Shown here in pieces: positions 17,300 through 26,485 of a DNA stretch of 64,000 nt. The position numbers and the translations under genes are program-made. How positions within the stretch are numbered: position 1 is the stretch's first letter; every line of letters begins with the position of its first letter. The notes below the pieces were generated by a model. That model did not search any database, had not been told where the DNA came from, and saw only the letters and a list, made by a program, of their open reading frames with translations. Source of the stretch: Acidobacteriota bacterium (GTDB lineage Bacteria > Acidobacteriota > Blastocatellia > UBA7656); assembly GCA_040754075.1 (NCBI GenBank), contig JBFMDH010000010.1, positions 1 through 64,000 on the forward strand, written 5' to 3'.

Positions 17300-17452
17300 A
17301 TGAGCCAACAAAATCAGATTCAAGACCGCGCCGAGTCACTGGCCGATTTGCCGTTGACGGCAGAGCATGTCGGCGAGATCAATGCCGGAGGTTCGCGCCT
17401 CCTCGAGGGTCAACTCTGCGGTGAAGGTAAGCAGGTTGTGATTGCCTTATGA
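17300..17452 (+). CDS. small peptide 1 with GG-type leader
   Basis: A 50-residue peptide, start ATG at 17300 with AGGAG (17286-17290). The leader ESLADLPLTAEHVGEINAGG ends in a double glycine at 31-32 and aligns with the leaders of three further small genes downstream (DLPV-x-x-x-x-AEE-x-x-GG). The part after GG is about 19 residues (SRLLEGQLCGEGKQVVIAL) with one Cys. This resembles precursors of exported peptides cut after GG by C39-peptidase transporters, but no such transporter is in the window. Product function is unknown. It is preceded by the duplicated hairpin element. The gap to the next small gene (17453-17585) includes a CCCCG...CGGGG hairpin. Confidence 0.65.
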   Translation: MSQQNQIQDRAESLADLPLTAEHVGEINAGGSRLLEGQLCGEGKQVVIAL

Positions 17453-17588
17453 AAATGACCCCCGAATACGATTCAACGGGGTTAGCGCCAGCGAAATCAA
17501 GCAGTCGATGGCATCTGATGCAGTCGGTTGTGAATGACTACTGCTAGCTTAAGGGAAACTATTTTAATTTGTCAGATAGGAGCTAATG

Positions 17589-17777
17589 ATGAACGTAAAA
17601 GAGAAAACAAAGAACGACAGAAGCAACTTTCAGATGGATGCCCTGACCGACTTGCCGGTCGCTGAGGGGCAGGCTGAGGAGACCAAAGGCGGAGTCCTTC
17701 GAGGCGATGGTGGACGCGATGTCCTTATTGGCGGATGGGGACAGGATTGGATTGTTGGCGGCACTGGCCGAGACTGA
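17589..17777 (+). CDS. small peptide 2 with GG-type leader and RTX-like core
   Basis: A 62-residue peptide from the ATG at 17589; an ATG at 17586 is also in frame but too close to AGGAG (17578-17582). The leader MDALTDLPVAEGQAEETKGG is nearly the same as that of peptide 3. After the GG comes a stretch with GDGGRDVLIGG, GQDWIVGG and TGRD, which matches the GGxGxDxL pattern of RTX calcium-binding nonapeptides, about three units long. RTX repeats normally belong to large type I secreted proteins, so this looks like a short RTX piece joined to a small-peptide leader. Function unknown. Confidence 0.65.
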   Translation: MNVKEKTKNDRSNFQMDALTDLPVAEGQAEETKGGVLRGDGGRDVLIGGWGQDWIVGGTGRD

Positions 17778-17819
17778 TACCCCCTTAACGAATCGCTTGA
17801 CTGAGGAAAAGGAGCATAG

Positions 17820-17975
17820 ATGAGCAAACAAGAAACCGAACAGACAAATCAGCTTAACCTCAACGACCTGCCGGTCACTGATGAGCGGGCTGAGGAGACC
17901 AGAGGCGGCGCGAGCGGGACGGGCAAGACAATGGCTGCCGAAGTGCTCGCACACGAACTGCGGCTCGATCAATGA
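17820..17975 (+). CDS. small peptide 3: GG-type leader fused to a Walker A fragment
   Basis: A 51-residue peptide, ATG at 17820 with AAGGAG (17809-17814). The leader is LNLNDLPVTDERAEETRGG, ending in GG at residues 33-34 region. The remainder, SGTGKTMAAEVLAHEL then RLD and a final Gln, is the P-loop and following helix of a AAA+ ATPase, cut off before any Walker B. About 23 residues cannot be an ATPase. It looks like a leader gene that captured a small AAA+ segment, or a recombinational remnant. The stop follows immediately after the homology ends. Confidence 0.6.
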   Translation: MSKQETEQTNQLNLNDLPVTDERAEETRGGASGTGKTMAAEVLAHELRLDQ

Positions 17976-18127
17976 CATTGATATTTTCCAGGACGGTACG
18001 AAAGCGGCGCAAAACTCCTTCTGAGTCTTTTCAGCTAAACCAGCAACACGGCTATGACAGGGCAATGGCAGTTGTAAGTTCATCATTCCGATGTGCCGGG
18101 GATGATTGGCAAACGTCGAACAACTTG

Positions 18128-18185
18128 ATGATAGTTTTTGCCGCTGACTTACGCCTGAACCGAAGAGCGCGAGTGAGGCGCTCAA
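18128..18185 (+). promoter_or_regulatory. duplicated leader element, copy 2
   Basis: Ungapped copy of 17216-17273, again ending in CGCCTGAAC, a short variable spacer and the GAGCGC-GAGTGAG-GCGCTC hairpin. It lies 38 bp before the fourth small peptide gene. The 17976-18127 stretch before it holds nothing I recognise. Confidence 0.65.
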
Positions 18186-18223
18186 AGTAAAGATTAAATT
18201 TTCAACTGAAGGAGATGAACTTG

Positions 18224-18388
18224 ATGAACGCAAAAGAAAATGATGAAACCAATGAGCAAGCCATCGTCACTGAGGACTTGAGCACGGTGAATGCAGAAGC
18301 GAGTAAAATCAAAGGTGGCATAAAACTTAAAGAATGCCTCATTTCTAACTATCAAATCTCAGGACACGGAGGCGGAGAAGGTTTATAA
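18224..18388 (+). CDS. small peptide 4 with GG-type leader
   Basis: A 54-residue peptide, ATG at 18224, nine bases after GAAGGAG (18208-18214); the in-frame ATG at 18215 abuts the ribosome-binding site and is unlikely. The leader IVTEDLSTVNAEASKIKGG is a diverged relative of the other three. The part after GG (IKLKECLISNYQISGHGGGEGL) has one Cys and a Gly-rich tail, as in bacteriocin-like precursors. No modification enzyme or exporter gene is adjacent. Function unknown. Confidence 0.6.
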   Translation: MNAKENDETNEQAIVTEDLSTVNAEASKIKGGIKLKECLISNYQISGHGGGEGL

Positions 18389-18808
18389 GCGCAGTTAAAG
18401 TCCCCGTCGTAACGGGACGACCTGGCGCTCGGGAATTGAAAATCGCAGAAGATAATCACTAAACCGGAATGCCGAAGCCTGGCACACTCCATATTGTGAT
18501 GAAGCCTTGTTTATGGGTATTCTCGCAACCTTGGGTGTGCCAATGTATTTCGAGGGGTGTTTGAAATTTTGGGTAAATTGACTTTTTCAATTTTGATTCC
18601 TAACGCTCTGGCTAACGGCGATAATTGAAATAGCTGAATCTACACACACAAATTTTCATCCCCAAAAACTGAGGCACGAGTTTGCACAAAATTTTTTACA
18701 CCCTCGCTCGCTCGATCAGTGGCGAGCAAACCGCAAATATCTTCGTCAACCCCTCCGCCGATCTACGGCAAATTGATTCGAGGTAGCTGGTTTGCTAAAG
18801 TCGTCGGC
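18389..18808. other. gap upstream of the ECF42 sigma gene
   Basis: About 420 bp. An imperfect hairpin around GTCCCCGT-CGTA-ACGGGAC (18409-18427 region) may end the small-peptide transcripts. A GTG at 18719 is in frame with the sigma factor but the added 30 residues are low-quality sequence. I see no other feature. Confidence 0.4.
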
Positions 18809-20062
18809 ATGTCCGAGCCTTCCACCGAGCCGATACGCGAATTGCTCGACTCCCTTTATCGCGTGGATTCGGGACGAATCCTGGCAACGCTGATCCGCTT
18901 CATTGGTGATTTTGATCTTGCCGAGGAGGCGATGCACGAAGCCTTTGCGGCGGCGCTGAGCCTGTGGCCAACGAGTGGCGTACCCGCAAACCCGCGACCC
19001 TGGTTGATTTCAACAGCCCGATTCAAAGCCATTGATACGCTGCGTCGACGGGCAAGATTTGATGCCTCTCAAGACGAACTCGCGCGCTATCTCGAAGCCC
19101 AATGGAGTTCGGCGGAATGCTCCAACGAGGAGGAATGCCTTGAGGATGATCGGCTGCGCCTGATCTTTACCTGCTGTCATCCATCTCTAGCGCCGGAAGC
19201 GCGCCTTGCGCTCACCTTGCGTGAGGTCTGCGGGCTGACAACCGAGGAGATCGCCAAGGCATTCCTCATCACTCCGCCTACGCTGGCGCAGCGCATTGTG
19301 CGCGCCAAGGCAAAGATTCGCGAGACCCCGATCCCCTACGAGGTGCCGACGCCGCAGGAATTGCCGGAGCGACTGGGCGCGGTGCTACAGGTCATCTATC
19401 TCGTCTTTAACGAGGGGTATTCGGCGGCGACGGGAGCCGAGGTAATGCGGGCAGAGCTAACCACTGAAGCGATTCGACTGTGCCGGTTGCTGGCAGAACT
19501 CCAGCCCGAGCCGGAAGTCATTGGGCTGCTTTCCTTGATGTTGCTACAGGAATCCCGTCACGCCGCGAGAAGCTCTCCGACCGGAGAGCTGATTTTGCTG
19601 GAGAACCAGGACCGCTCGCTCTGGAACCGCGAGCAAATCGTCGAGGGCGTGGCATTGGTGGAGAGAGCTTTGAAGTCTAACCGCTTCGGTTCTTACACAC
19701 TACAGGCGGCGATTGCTGCCGTTCATGCGGAGGCGAAATCGGTCGCCGCGACCGACTGGCGGCAGATTGTTGCGCTTTACGACTGCTTGGTACGAATTCA
19801 GCCTTCGCCGGTTGTACAGCTAAATCGTGCCGTGGCAATTGCCGAGTGCGAAGGTCCAGATGCCGGTCTGATGCTTATCGACGCGATGTTGGAACATGGC
19901 GAATTGGCAAATTATTACCTGGCGCATTCAGCCCGTGCAGATATGTACCGCAGGCTTGGCAGGACAGCCGAGGCTCGGACCTCTTATAAGAAAGCTCTCG
20001 AGCTGACCCAACAGGAACCGGAGCGGCAATTCCTACAGGAGCGAATCCGACAGTTGAAATAA
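18809..20062 (+). CDS. ECF42-type sigma factor with C-terminal TPR-like extension
   Basis: About 417 residues from the ATG at 18809; GTG at 18719 would extend it by 30 residues. Region 2 (ILATLIRFIGDFDLAEEAMHEAFAAAL) and region 4 (ALTLREVCGLTTEEIAKAFLITPPTLAQRIVRAKAKI) are clear. After them comes a long extension (LLALMLLQESR-type helices, VALYDCLVRIQPSPVVQLNRAVAIAE, then TPR-like YLAHSARADMYRRLGRTAEARTSYKKALEL) found in ECF42 sigma factors. That group has no classical anti-sigma factor and usually sits beside DGPF/YCII genes, which is the case here (20173, 22312). The extension is needed for activity in studied members. Base composition is richer in GC than the flanks, suggesting acquisition. 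Confidence 0.88.
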   Translation: MSEPSTEPIRELLDSLYRVDSGRILATLIRFIGDFDLAEEAMHEAFAAALSLWPTSGVPANPRPWLISTARFKAIDTLRRRARFDASQDELARYLEAQWSSAECSNEEECLEDDRLRLIFTCCHPSLAPEARLALTLREVCGLTTEEIAKAFLITPPTLAQRIVRAKAKIRETPIPYEVPTPQELPERLGAVLQVIYLVFNEGYSAATGAEVMRAELTTEAIRLCRLLAELQPEPEVIGLLSLMLLQESRHAARSSPTGELILLENQDRSLWNREQIVEGVALVERALKSNRFGSYTLQAAIAAVHAEAKSVAATDWRQIVALYDCLVRIQPSPVVQLNRAVAIAECEGPDAGLMLIDAMLEHGELANYYLAHSARADMYRRLGRTAEARTSYKKALELTQQEPERQFLQERIRQLK

Positions 20063-20172
20063 AAAAAATTTTTTTTGCGCGATTGGTCGAATTCCAGTAT
20101 GGCTGTTCGACTATATCGTGAAGGCAGGGCAAACGACCCGCCCGAAAACTATTACACAGACAAGGAGAAATT

Positions 20173-20565
20173 ATGCCGCATTATCTGGTTTCTGGTTACC
20201 GCCCCGACGACTTTGACCCGTCCACACAGGACGAAGCGATGATGGAGGAGATTATGGAGGAGATTCACGCGCTCAATCGCGAAATGATCGCTGCTGGCGT
20301 CAGGAAGTTCGCCGGCGGTCTGGGCCCAGCCCGCACACTGCGCCCGCAGCCCAATGGTGAACTGCTCCTCACCGACGGGCCGTACCTTGAGACCAAGGAA
20401 CACATCGGCGGTTTTTGGATATTGGAATGCGCTGACATGGACGAGGCGCTGGCGTGGGTGCGCAAGGGCGCCAAAGCGTGCCGCACGGCGATTGAGGTGC
20501 AAGAGATTTTCTTCTATCCGGCCCCGGATATTGCCCAGTTCCTGAGCGGAGTAGCAACGGAATAG
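20173..20565 (+). CDS. YCII-related (DGPF) protein
   Basis: A 130-residue YCII/DGPF-domain protein with the marker TDGPYLETKEHIGGFWILECADMDEALAWVRKGAKA in its second half. The fold is a ferredoxin-like dimer; no catalytic activity is established for this group. These genes are regular partners and probable targets of ECF42 sigma factors. AAGGAG lies just upstream of the ATG. A second, diverged copy is at 22312-22710. Confidence 0.85.
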   Translation: MPHYLVSGYRPDDFDPSTQDEAMMEEIMEEIHALNREMIAAGVRKFAGGLGPARTLRPQPNGELLLTDGPYLETKEHIGGFWILECADMDEALAWVRKGAKACRTAIEVQEIFFYPAPDIAQFLSGVATE

Positions 20566-20753
20566 TCGGGCCGCCGCAAAGAACTGAGTTTCACGGCAGC
20601 AACCAACTGGCGCTGCCAGAGCGGCCTCTTTGAGACTCGGCTCGCGACAGACCTAAACAAGCGAAGAAATACAAGTGAGCGGCGGTGACAGACCATCCCA
20701 CGCTGAAGGATGGCGTTGCGTCAAAATCAGATAGGAGTCGAAGGAAAATAATC

Positions 20754-21359
20754 ATGAGAAAAATAATTGCATGTGAATTTATGACACTCGATGGTGTCAT
20801 ACAGAACGAGGAGAATGACGGCGACGGCTTCAAGTATGGCGGGTGGTTTTTCCCGTATGCGGACGAGGCGACAGGAGCTGTGGTACAGGAGCGGCTGGCC
20901 AAGCCGGTAGATCTGCTGTTAGGACGGAAGACCTTCGCCGGATGGGAAACCTATTGGCCGACGCATTCGAGCTTCTGGCCGAATGTCATGACCGCGACGA
21001 AGTACGTCGCTTCAAATACCCGTGACTCAAGCGATTGGCAGCCCACAGTCTTTTTGAATGGAGACCTTGCGGAAAAGATCAGGCAGTTGAAACAAACGGA
21101 TGGGACAGATCTGCACGTAATGGGTAGCGCAGATATGCTTCAGACGCTCTTCAAAAACGATCTTGTCGACGAGCTGAATCTCATGATTTTGCCGATAACC
21201 TTGGGCCAGGGAAAACGACTATTCGCCGACGGCACTATTCCCGCAGCCTTCAAGGTGACCTATAGCCAGGTCTCTCCGAACGGCATCTTCATCGTGAACT
21301 ACGAACGCAACGGTGATGTAAAAACCGGCGCCCCTCAGATAGAAGAGGACGATAAGTGA
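20754..21359 (+). CDS. dihydrofolate-reductase-like (RibD C-terminal) protein
   Basis: About 201 residues from the ATG at 20754, picked because the longer frame from 20685 adds 23 non-family residues and AAGGAAAA precedes 20754. The sequence shows the RibD_C/YwjB-like pattern: [67 protein letters not shown]. Such proteins bind NADPH and are often associated with ECF41/42 loci; the true substrate is not known. It lies between the two YCII genes. Confidence 0.82.
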   Translation: MRKIIACEFMTLDGVIQNEENDGDGFKYGGWFFPYADEATGAVVQERLAKPVDLLLGRKTFAGWETYWPTHSSFWPNVMTATKYVASNTRDSSDWQPTVFLNGDLAEKIRQLKQTDGTDLHVMGSADMLQTLFKNDLVDELNLMILPITLGQGKRLFADGTIPAAFKVTYSQVSPNGIFIVNYERNGDVKTGAPQIEEDDK

Positions 21360-21427
21360 CCACGGACAACACATCTCGCGAGATAGCGGCTTGCCGTTAA
21401 AGACGTATTCGCCACCTGAGAAAAATT

Positions 21428-22303
<876 letters not shown>

Positions 22304-22311
22304 AGGAACCG

Positions 22312-22710
22312 ATGAAATACATCTGTTTGGGATATATCAAGCCGGGAACATTCGAGGCAATGACCGAGGACGAGCGACACGCCAGGTTCGATGAATGCTT
22401 TGAGTATAACGAGCGTCTGCGCGCCAACGGACATGTAGCTGCCGAAGTCCCGCTTCAGCCTCCAGAGACCGCCGTGACCCTGTACTGGCAAAACGGCAAA
22501 GTCGCGACGACCGACGGACCCTATGCGGAAACCAGGGAACAACTCGCCTGCCTTCTCATCCTTGAGGCGCGAGACCTCAACCATGCCATTCAGCTTATTT
22601 CGCAGCATCCAGGCATGAAGTGTGGAACGAATGAGATACGACCGGTTGCCGATTTGAGCGAAATCATCAAGAGGAACGAGCGGCGGCGAAAGGATACCTT
22701 GAGGGTGTAA
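22312..22710 (+). CDS. YCII-related (DGPF) protein, second copy
   Basis: A 132-residue YCII-family protein with TDGPYAETREQLACLLILEARDLNHAIQLISQHPG. Its N-terminus MKYICLGYIKPGTFEAMTEDERHARFDEC is typical of the ECF-linked variant. It follows the hydrolase by 8 bp with AGAGGA in front of the ATG. It shares the fold but little sequence with the copy at 20173. Confidence 0.85.
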   Translation: MKYICLGYIKPGTFEAMTEDERHARFDECFEYNERLRANGHVAAEVPLQPPETAVTLYWQNGKVATTDGPYAETREQLACLLILEARDLNHAIQLISQHPGMKCGTNEIRPVADLSEIIKRNERRRKDTLRV

Positions 22711-22735
22711 AAGATTTTGTATAAACGGTCATATG

Positions 22736-22771
22736 GGGTAGCGGATTTTGTGTAAATGAAATCCGCCACCC
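22736..22771. terminator. convergent terminator
   Basis: GGGTAGCGGATTT pairs with AAATCCGCCACCC (12 of 13), loop of about 10 bases. It lies between the plus-strand YCII gene and the minus-strand TPR gene. T-rich sequence follows on the plus strand. Confidence 0.6.
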
Positions 22772-22791
22772 TCCTTTTGCCTTTTTATTTT

Positions 22792-24549
22792 TTACTTGTC
22801 TTCGAGCGGTTTGATGCGCGGGTTGAGTTGTTTGGCTTTTTGATATTCGACTAGCGCAGCTTCGCGTTGACCTTTCGCGAGTAGCGCCTTTGCCAGATAA
22901 AAATGCGCTTTGGCGTCTTCCGAGTTTAAGCGAATCGCTTCTGTGAAACGTTCCATCGCCTCATCGGTCTTGCCTTCTTTCATTTTTGCAATGCCGGTGT
23001 TTAACGCAAATATCGAGGCTTGTAAATCGGATTTCTTTTTATTGAGTCGGGCGGCTTCCTGAAATTCCGCGCGCGCCGCTTCCATATCACCTTTTTGCCG
23101 GAGCGCGGTTCCCAACGTGTTATGAATTTCCGGCGCGTTCGGCGCGGTCTTTAACGCCAAACGAAATGCAGCAATCGCGTCATCGAGTTTACCCTGTTGC
23201 TGGTAAACCGTTCCGAGCGCATACTGCGCCTCGGCATAATCGGCTTTGGCTTTAATGGCATTATTAAATGCCAGAGCGGCGTCATCGAGTTTCGCCTGTT
23301 GCAGCAAAATCACTCCAACCGTGTAGTGGGCTTCCTGCAAATCAGGTTGCAACGCCACAGCCATTTTCAATTCAATCAATGCTTCGTCAAACTGGTCTTT
23401 GCTCTTTAGCGCCAGACCTAAATTGTAATGCACCTCTGCGCTATTGGGCGCGAGTTCAAGCAAACGGCGATATTGTGCGATGGCAGCGTTGTAATCGCTT
23501 TTTTGAATATAAGCCATTCCCAGATTGAGGTGGGCGATTAAATAATTCGGGCTTAATTTAATCGCCGTTGTGAAGGCTTCGATTGCCGCATCGGGTTCGC
23601 GTTTTGCCACCAGCGCCAATCCCAAATCATTATAAGCCTGCACATAATCGGGCTTGAGTTTAATGACCTCGCGATACTGAGCGATGGCTTCGTCGAGGTC
23701 TTCGTTTTCCTGCAACATCTGCCCCATCGCCTGACGCGCTTCAATCATTTCGGGCGCAAGTTTCGCAGCCGTTACCAGCTCATTCATCGCGGCTTGCGGG
23801 TCGTTCATTTTTCTGAGCGCCACCGCCAGGTAATAATGCGAATCCGCATGGTTGGGCAGCAGTTTGGTTGCGGTTTTTAACACCGGGATTGCGCCCTCGA
23901 CATTGCCGGAAAACAGTCTCGCGGTTCCCAGATAATAAAATCCGTCGCCGAAATTGGGATTGAGTTTTATGGTTCGTTCAAAAGCAATAATCGCTTCGTC
24001 AAACTGACCTTTGGAAGCCAGCGCATATCCCAAATAAAATTGCGCTTCGATGAGTTGCGGGTTGAGTTTTACCGCTTCTTTTAATTCGCTGATGGATGCA
24101 TCTACGAGTTGTTTGCGTTGATAGGTGAGACCAAGCAACAGGCGCGTATCGGCGTCTGCGGGTTGTAATTTAACCGCCTGTTTAAAGGCTTCAATCGAAC
24201 CGTCTATATCGCCGAGTTCCTGCAGGGCGTTGCCGATATTGCGAAAGGCTTTGAAATTTTTCGAGTCAAGCTCAGTGGCTTTGCGAAATGATTCGAGCGC
24301 GGTCTTGGCATCGCCTTTTCGCGCATAGGCAAGCCCAAGCATGTTGTGGGCTTCGGCAAATGCGGGTTTGAGTTTTATTGCGGCGTTGAATTCCAAAATC
24401 GCCCGGTCGATTTGTTGCTTCTCTAAAAAGGCGATGCCGTTTTTCAAATGATAATCGGCGGCAGACATTTGCTTGCGCTGACCGAAGACCAGCATCAGCG
24501 GACACAGGATGATGATTAGTGCGACAACGAAATTTTTAATTTGAAACAT
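22792..24549 (-). CDS. secreted TPR-repeat protein, long form
   Basis: A 585-residue protein with a signal peptide (NFVVALIIILCPLMLVFG) and about 14-15 consecutive TPR units from residue 30 to the end; most have the A-x-x-x-F/Y-x-x-A-I-x-L-x-P-x pattern such as DAIAAFRLALKTAPNAPEIHNTLG. It is probably a periplasmic or surface scaffold. It lies 9 bp downstream of the CRTAC1-like gene on the same strand, so they form a two-gene operon, with the order reversed relative to the pair at 13050-15931. A heptamer-like repeat (AAGTAAAAAATAAAAAGGC) begins at its last codon and stop. Confidence 0.87.
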   Translation of the reverse strand: MFQIKNFVVALIIILCPLMLVFGQRKQMSAADYHLKNGIAFLEKQQIDRAILEFNAAIKLKPAFAEAHNMLGLAYARKGDAKTALESFRKATELDSKNFKAFRNIGNALQELGDIDGSIEAFKQAVKLQPADADTRLLLGLTYQRKQLVDASISELKEAVKLNPQLIEAQFYLGYALASKGQFDEAIIAFERTIKLNPNFGDGFYYLGTARLFSGNVEGAIPVLKTATKLLPNHADSHYYLAVALRKMNDPQAAMNELVTAAKLAPEMIEARQAMGQMLQENEDLDEAIAQYREVIKLKPDYVQAYNDLGLALVAKREPDAAIEAFTTAIKLSPNYLIAHLNLGMAYIQKSDYNAAIAQYRRLLELAPNSAEVHYNLGLALKSKDQFDEALIELKMAVALQPDLQEAHYTVGVILLQQAKLDDAALAFNNAIKAKADYAEAQYALGTVYQQQGKLDDAIAAFRLALKTAPNAPEIHNTLGTALRQKGDMEAARAEFQEAARLNKKKSDLQASIFALNTGIAKMKEGKTDEAMERFTEAIRLNSEDAKAHFYLAKALLAKGQREAALVEYQKAKQLNPRIKPLEDK

Positions 24550-24558
24550 GGCTTGTCA

Positions 24559-26310
24559 TTATTTCTTCGCTTTATTTGCCGGAGAAGTTTTTAATAAACC
24601 AACACCTTCTTTAACAATGATGAATTGATTGACGGCGATGTCGGTTAAAGTGTCAACCTGCCCGCTTGACCAAGTGATTTCGATTTTTTTGATCTTCGAT
24701 TGTTTTCCTAAACCAAAATGCACGCGCAAATCATTTTGCGAATAATAACTGCCGCCGCTTCTGACATCATCAATGAATGTCGCTTCGTCCGTGTAACATT
24801 TGATTCGCGCATTGATGCCCGCGCGGTTGGATTTCACGCCAACGGTTTTAATGGTTATCCAGTTATTTTGATTGGTCGAATCGCAGCGCAGCAATTCCGG
24901 CATGGCGTTTACCAGGTTAATCAAAATATCCACATCGCCATCATTATCGAAATCGCCAAACGCGCAGCCCCGCGCCGACGAGGGTTGCGTCACTGCGCCG
25001 CCAACTTTTTCGGATACGTCTTCGAGTTTGCCATTGCGCAGATTGCGATATAGCACTTTTCGTTGCGCGTAGCCCGCTTCGGTGGTGAGCTTTTCGACTT
25101 CCGGGTAGACGTGTCCGTTGACCAGAAAAACATCCAGCCAGCCGTCATTATCGGCATCGAGAAACCCGCATCCCCAGCCGAGCCAGCGCGTCACTGTGCC
25201 GATGCCCGCCGGAAAAGTGATGTCATCGAAGGTGGCTTTGCCGGCGTTGCGATAAAGCGTAGAGGTATCGCCCGAAAAATTGGTTTTGAAAATATCGAGC
25301 AAGCCGTCGCGGTCGAAATCGCCCGCCGATACGCCCATCCCGGCTTGCGGTTTGCCGTCAATGCTGAAAGCGCAACCGGCTTCGATGGCAATGTCGGTAA
25401 ACGTGCCGTTTTTATTGTTGTGATAAAACGCCGCCGGAGCCGAATCGTTGGCGACGTAAATATCCGTGAAGCCATCGTTATCGAAATCCGAAGCCACAAC
25501 CCCCAGTCCATAAGTGCCGTTGGTTTTTCTGATTCCCGATTTTTCCGATACATCCGTGAAGGTCGCGTTGCCGTTATTGCGAAATAACATATTGACGCCG
25601 CCCGTAAGTCCGGGGGGACCACAGGCGACCATGATGCCTTTGTACAAACAGGGACCGGTTTCGGGAAGCGGCGCGGTTTTCAGATCCAAATCAATATAGC
25701 TGGCAACGAATAAATCCAGATTGCCGTCGCGGTCATAATCCAGAAAAGCACATCCCGAACCCCACTTGGATTTATTGTCGGCGACCCCGGCTTTTTCTGC
25801 GATGTCATTGAAGGTGCCGTTGCGGTTATTTTTATAGAGGGCATTTTTGCCGAAATAACTGATAAAGATGTCGTCGAAACCATCGTTATCAAAATCCCCG
25901 ACGCAGACGCTTTGCCCCCAACCTGTGCGCGTGAGACCGGCTTTTTCGGTGACATCCGTGAATGTGCCATCAGTATTATTGCGATATAACCGATTGGTCG
26001 GCGTTTGCTCTTTCGGGAGTCCGTCGAGCCTGGTGCCGTTGACCAGAAAAATATCCAGCCAGCCATCATTGTCATAATCAATGAAAGCTGCGCCGCAGCC
26101 TGTGGTTTCGAGCAAATAACGATTCTTCTTCTCGTCGCCGTAAATGGTTTTGGCTTTGGTTAATCCGGCGGTTTGAGCGACATTAACGAATGAGATGCCC
26201 ATCTCGTTTTGCGCCGAAATTCCGGGGGCGATTAACGGGCAGACCATTATCCAACTCACGAATAATCGAAAACCGATGGGTAATAAATTGGTTGCTGAAA
26301 ATCTGTTCAT
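24559..26310 (-). CDS. CRTAC1-like FG-GAP/ASPIC-UnbV secreted protein, second copy
   Basis: A 583-residue exported protein, paralogous to that at 14087-15931. A hydrophobic signal (FRLFVSWIMVCPLIAPGISAQ, around residues 13-33) precedes ISFVNVAQTAGLTKAKTIYG, then FG-GAP repeats with DYDNDGWLDIF/DFDNDGFDDIF calcium-binding loops, and a C-terminal ASPIC/UnbV domain (NWITIKTVGVKSNRAGINARI, LRVHFGLG). It is the first gene of an operon with the TPR protein. Function unknown; extracellular or outer-membrane location is likely. Confidence 0.88.
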   Translation of the reverse strand: MNRFSATNLLPIGFRLFVSWIMVCPLIAPGISAQNEMGISFVNVAQTAGLTKAKTIYGDEKKNRYLLETTGCGAAFIDYDNDGWLDIFLVNGTRLDGLPKEQTPTNRLYRNNTDGTFTDVTEKAGLTRTGWGQSVCVGDFDNDGFDDIFISYFGKNALYKNNRNGTFNDIAEKAGVADNKSKWGSGCAFLDYDRDGNLDLFVASYIDLDLKTAPLPETGPCLYKGIMVACGPPGLTGGVNMLFRNNGNATFTDVSEKSGIRKTNGTYGLGVVASDFDNDGFTDIYVANDSAPAAFYHNNKNGTFTDIAIEAGCAFSIDGKPQAGMGVSAGDFDRDGLLDIFKTNFSGDTSTLYRNAGKATFDDITFPAGIGTVTRWLGWGCGFLDADNDGWLDVFLVNGHVYPEVEKLTTEAGYAQRKVLYRNLRNGKLEDVSEKVGGAVTQPSSARGCAFGDFDNDGDVDILINLVNAMPELLRCDSTNQNNWITIKTVGVKSNRAGINARIKCYTDEATFIDDVRSGGSYYSQNDLRVHFGLGKQSKIKKIEITWSSGQVDTLTDIAVNQFIIVKEGVGLLKTSPANKAKK

Positions 26311-26485
26311 TGAAATGCAATCATAGGCAAATGTAATTTCACAGGCAAATCACCGGAGAAGGGCGACAATCACTGCTTGACTACCCAAACGTGTTCCGAT
26401 AAAACCATACGGTTTGCGAATCAACTGTGGCGAATGGGATGCCAAAGTCTTTCTCCAAACCGGTTTTTACTGAGGACAACTGAGA

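Noticed and set aside
17300-17452. toxin-antitoxin small pair
   Set aside because: No DNA-binding or toxin domain; the leader similarity with downstream genes explains it better.
17583-18233. 216-residue frame opposite the small peptides
   Set aside because: Low-quality Ser/Leu sequence without domain; the plus strand has four start sites with good ribosome-binding sites and similar leaders.
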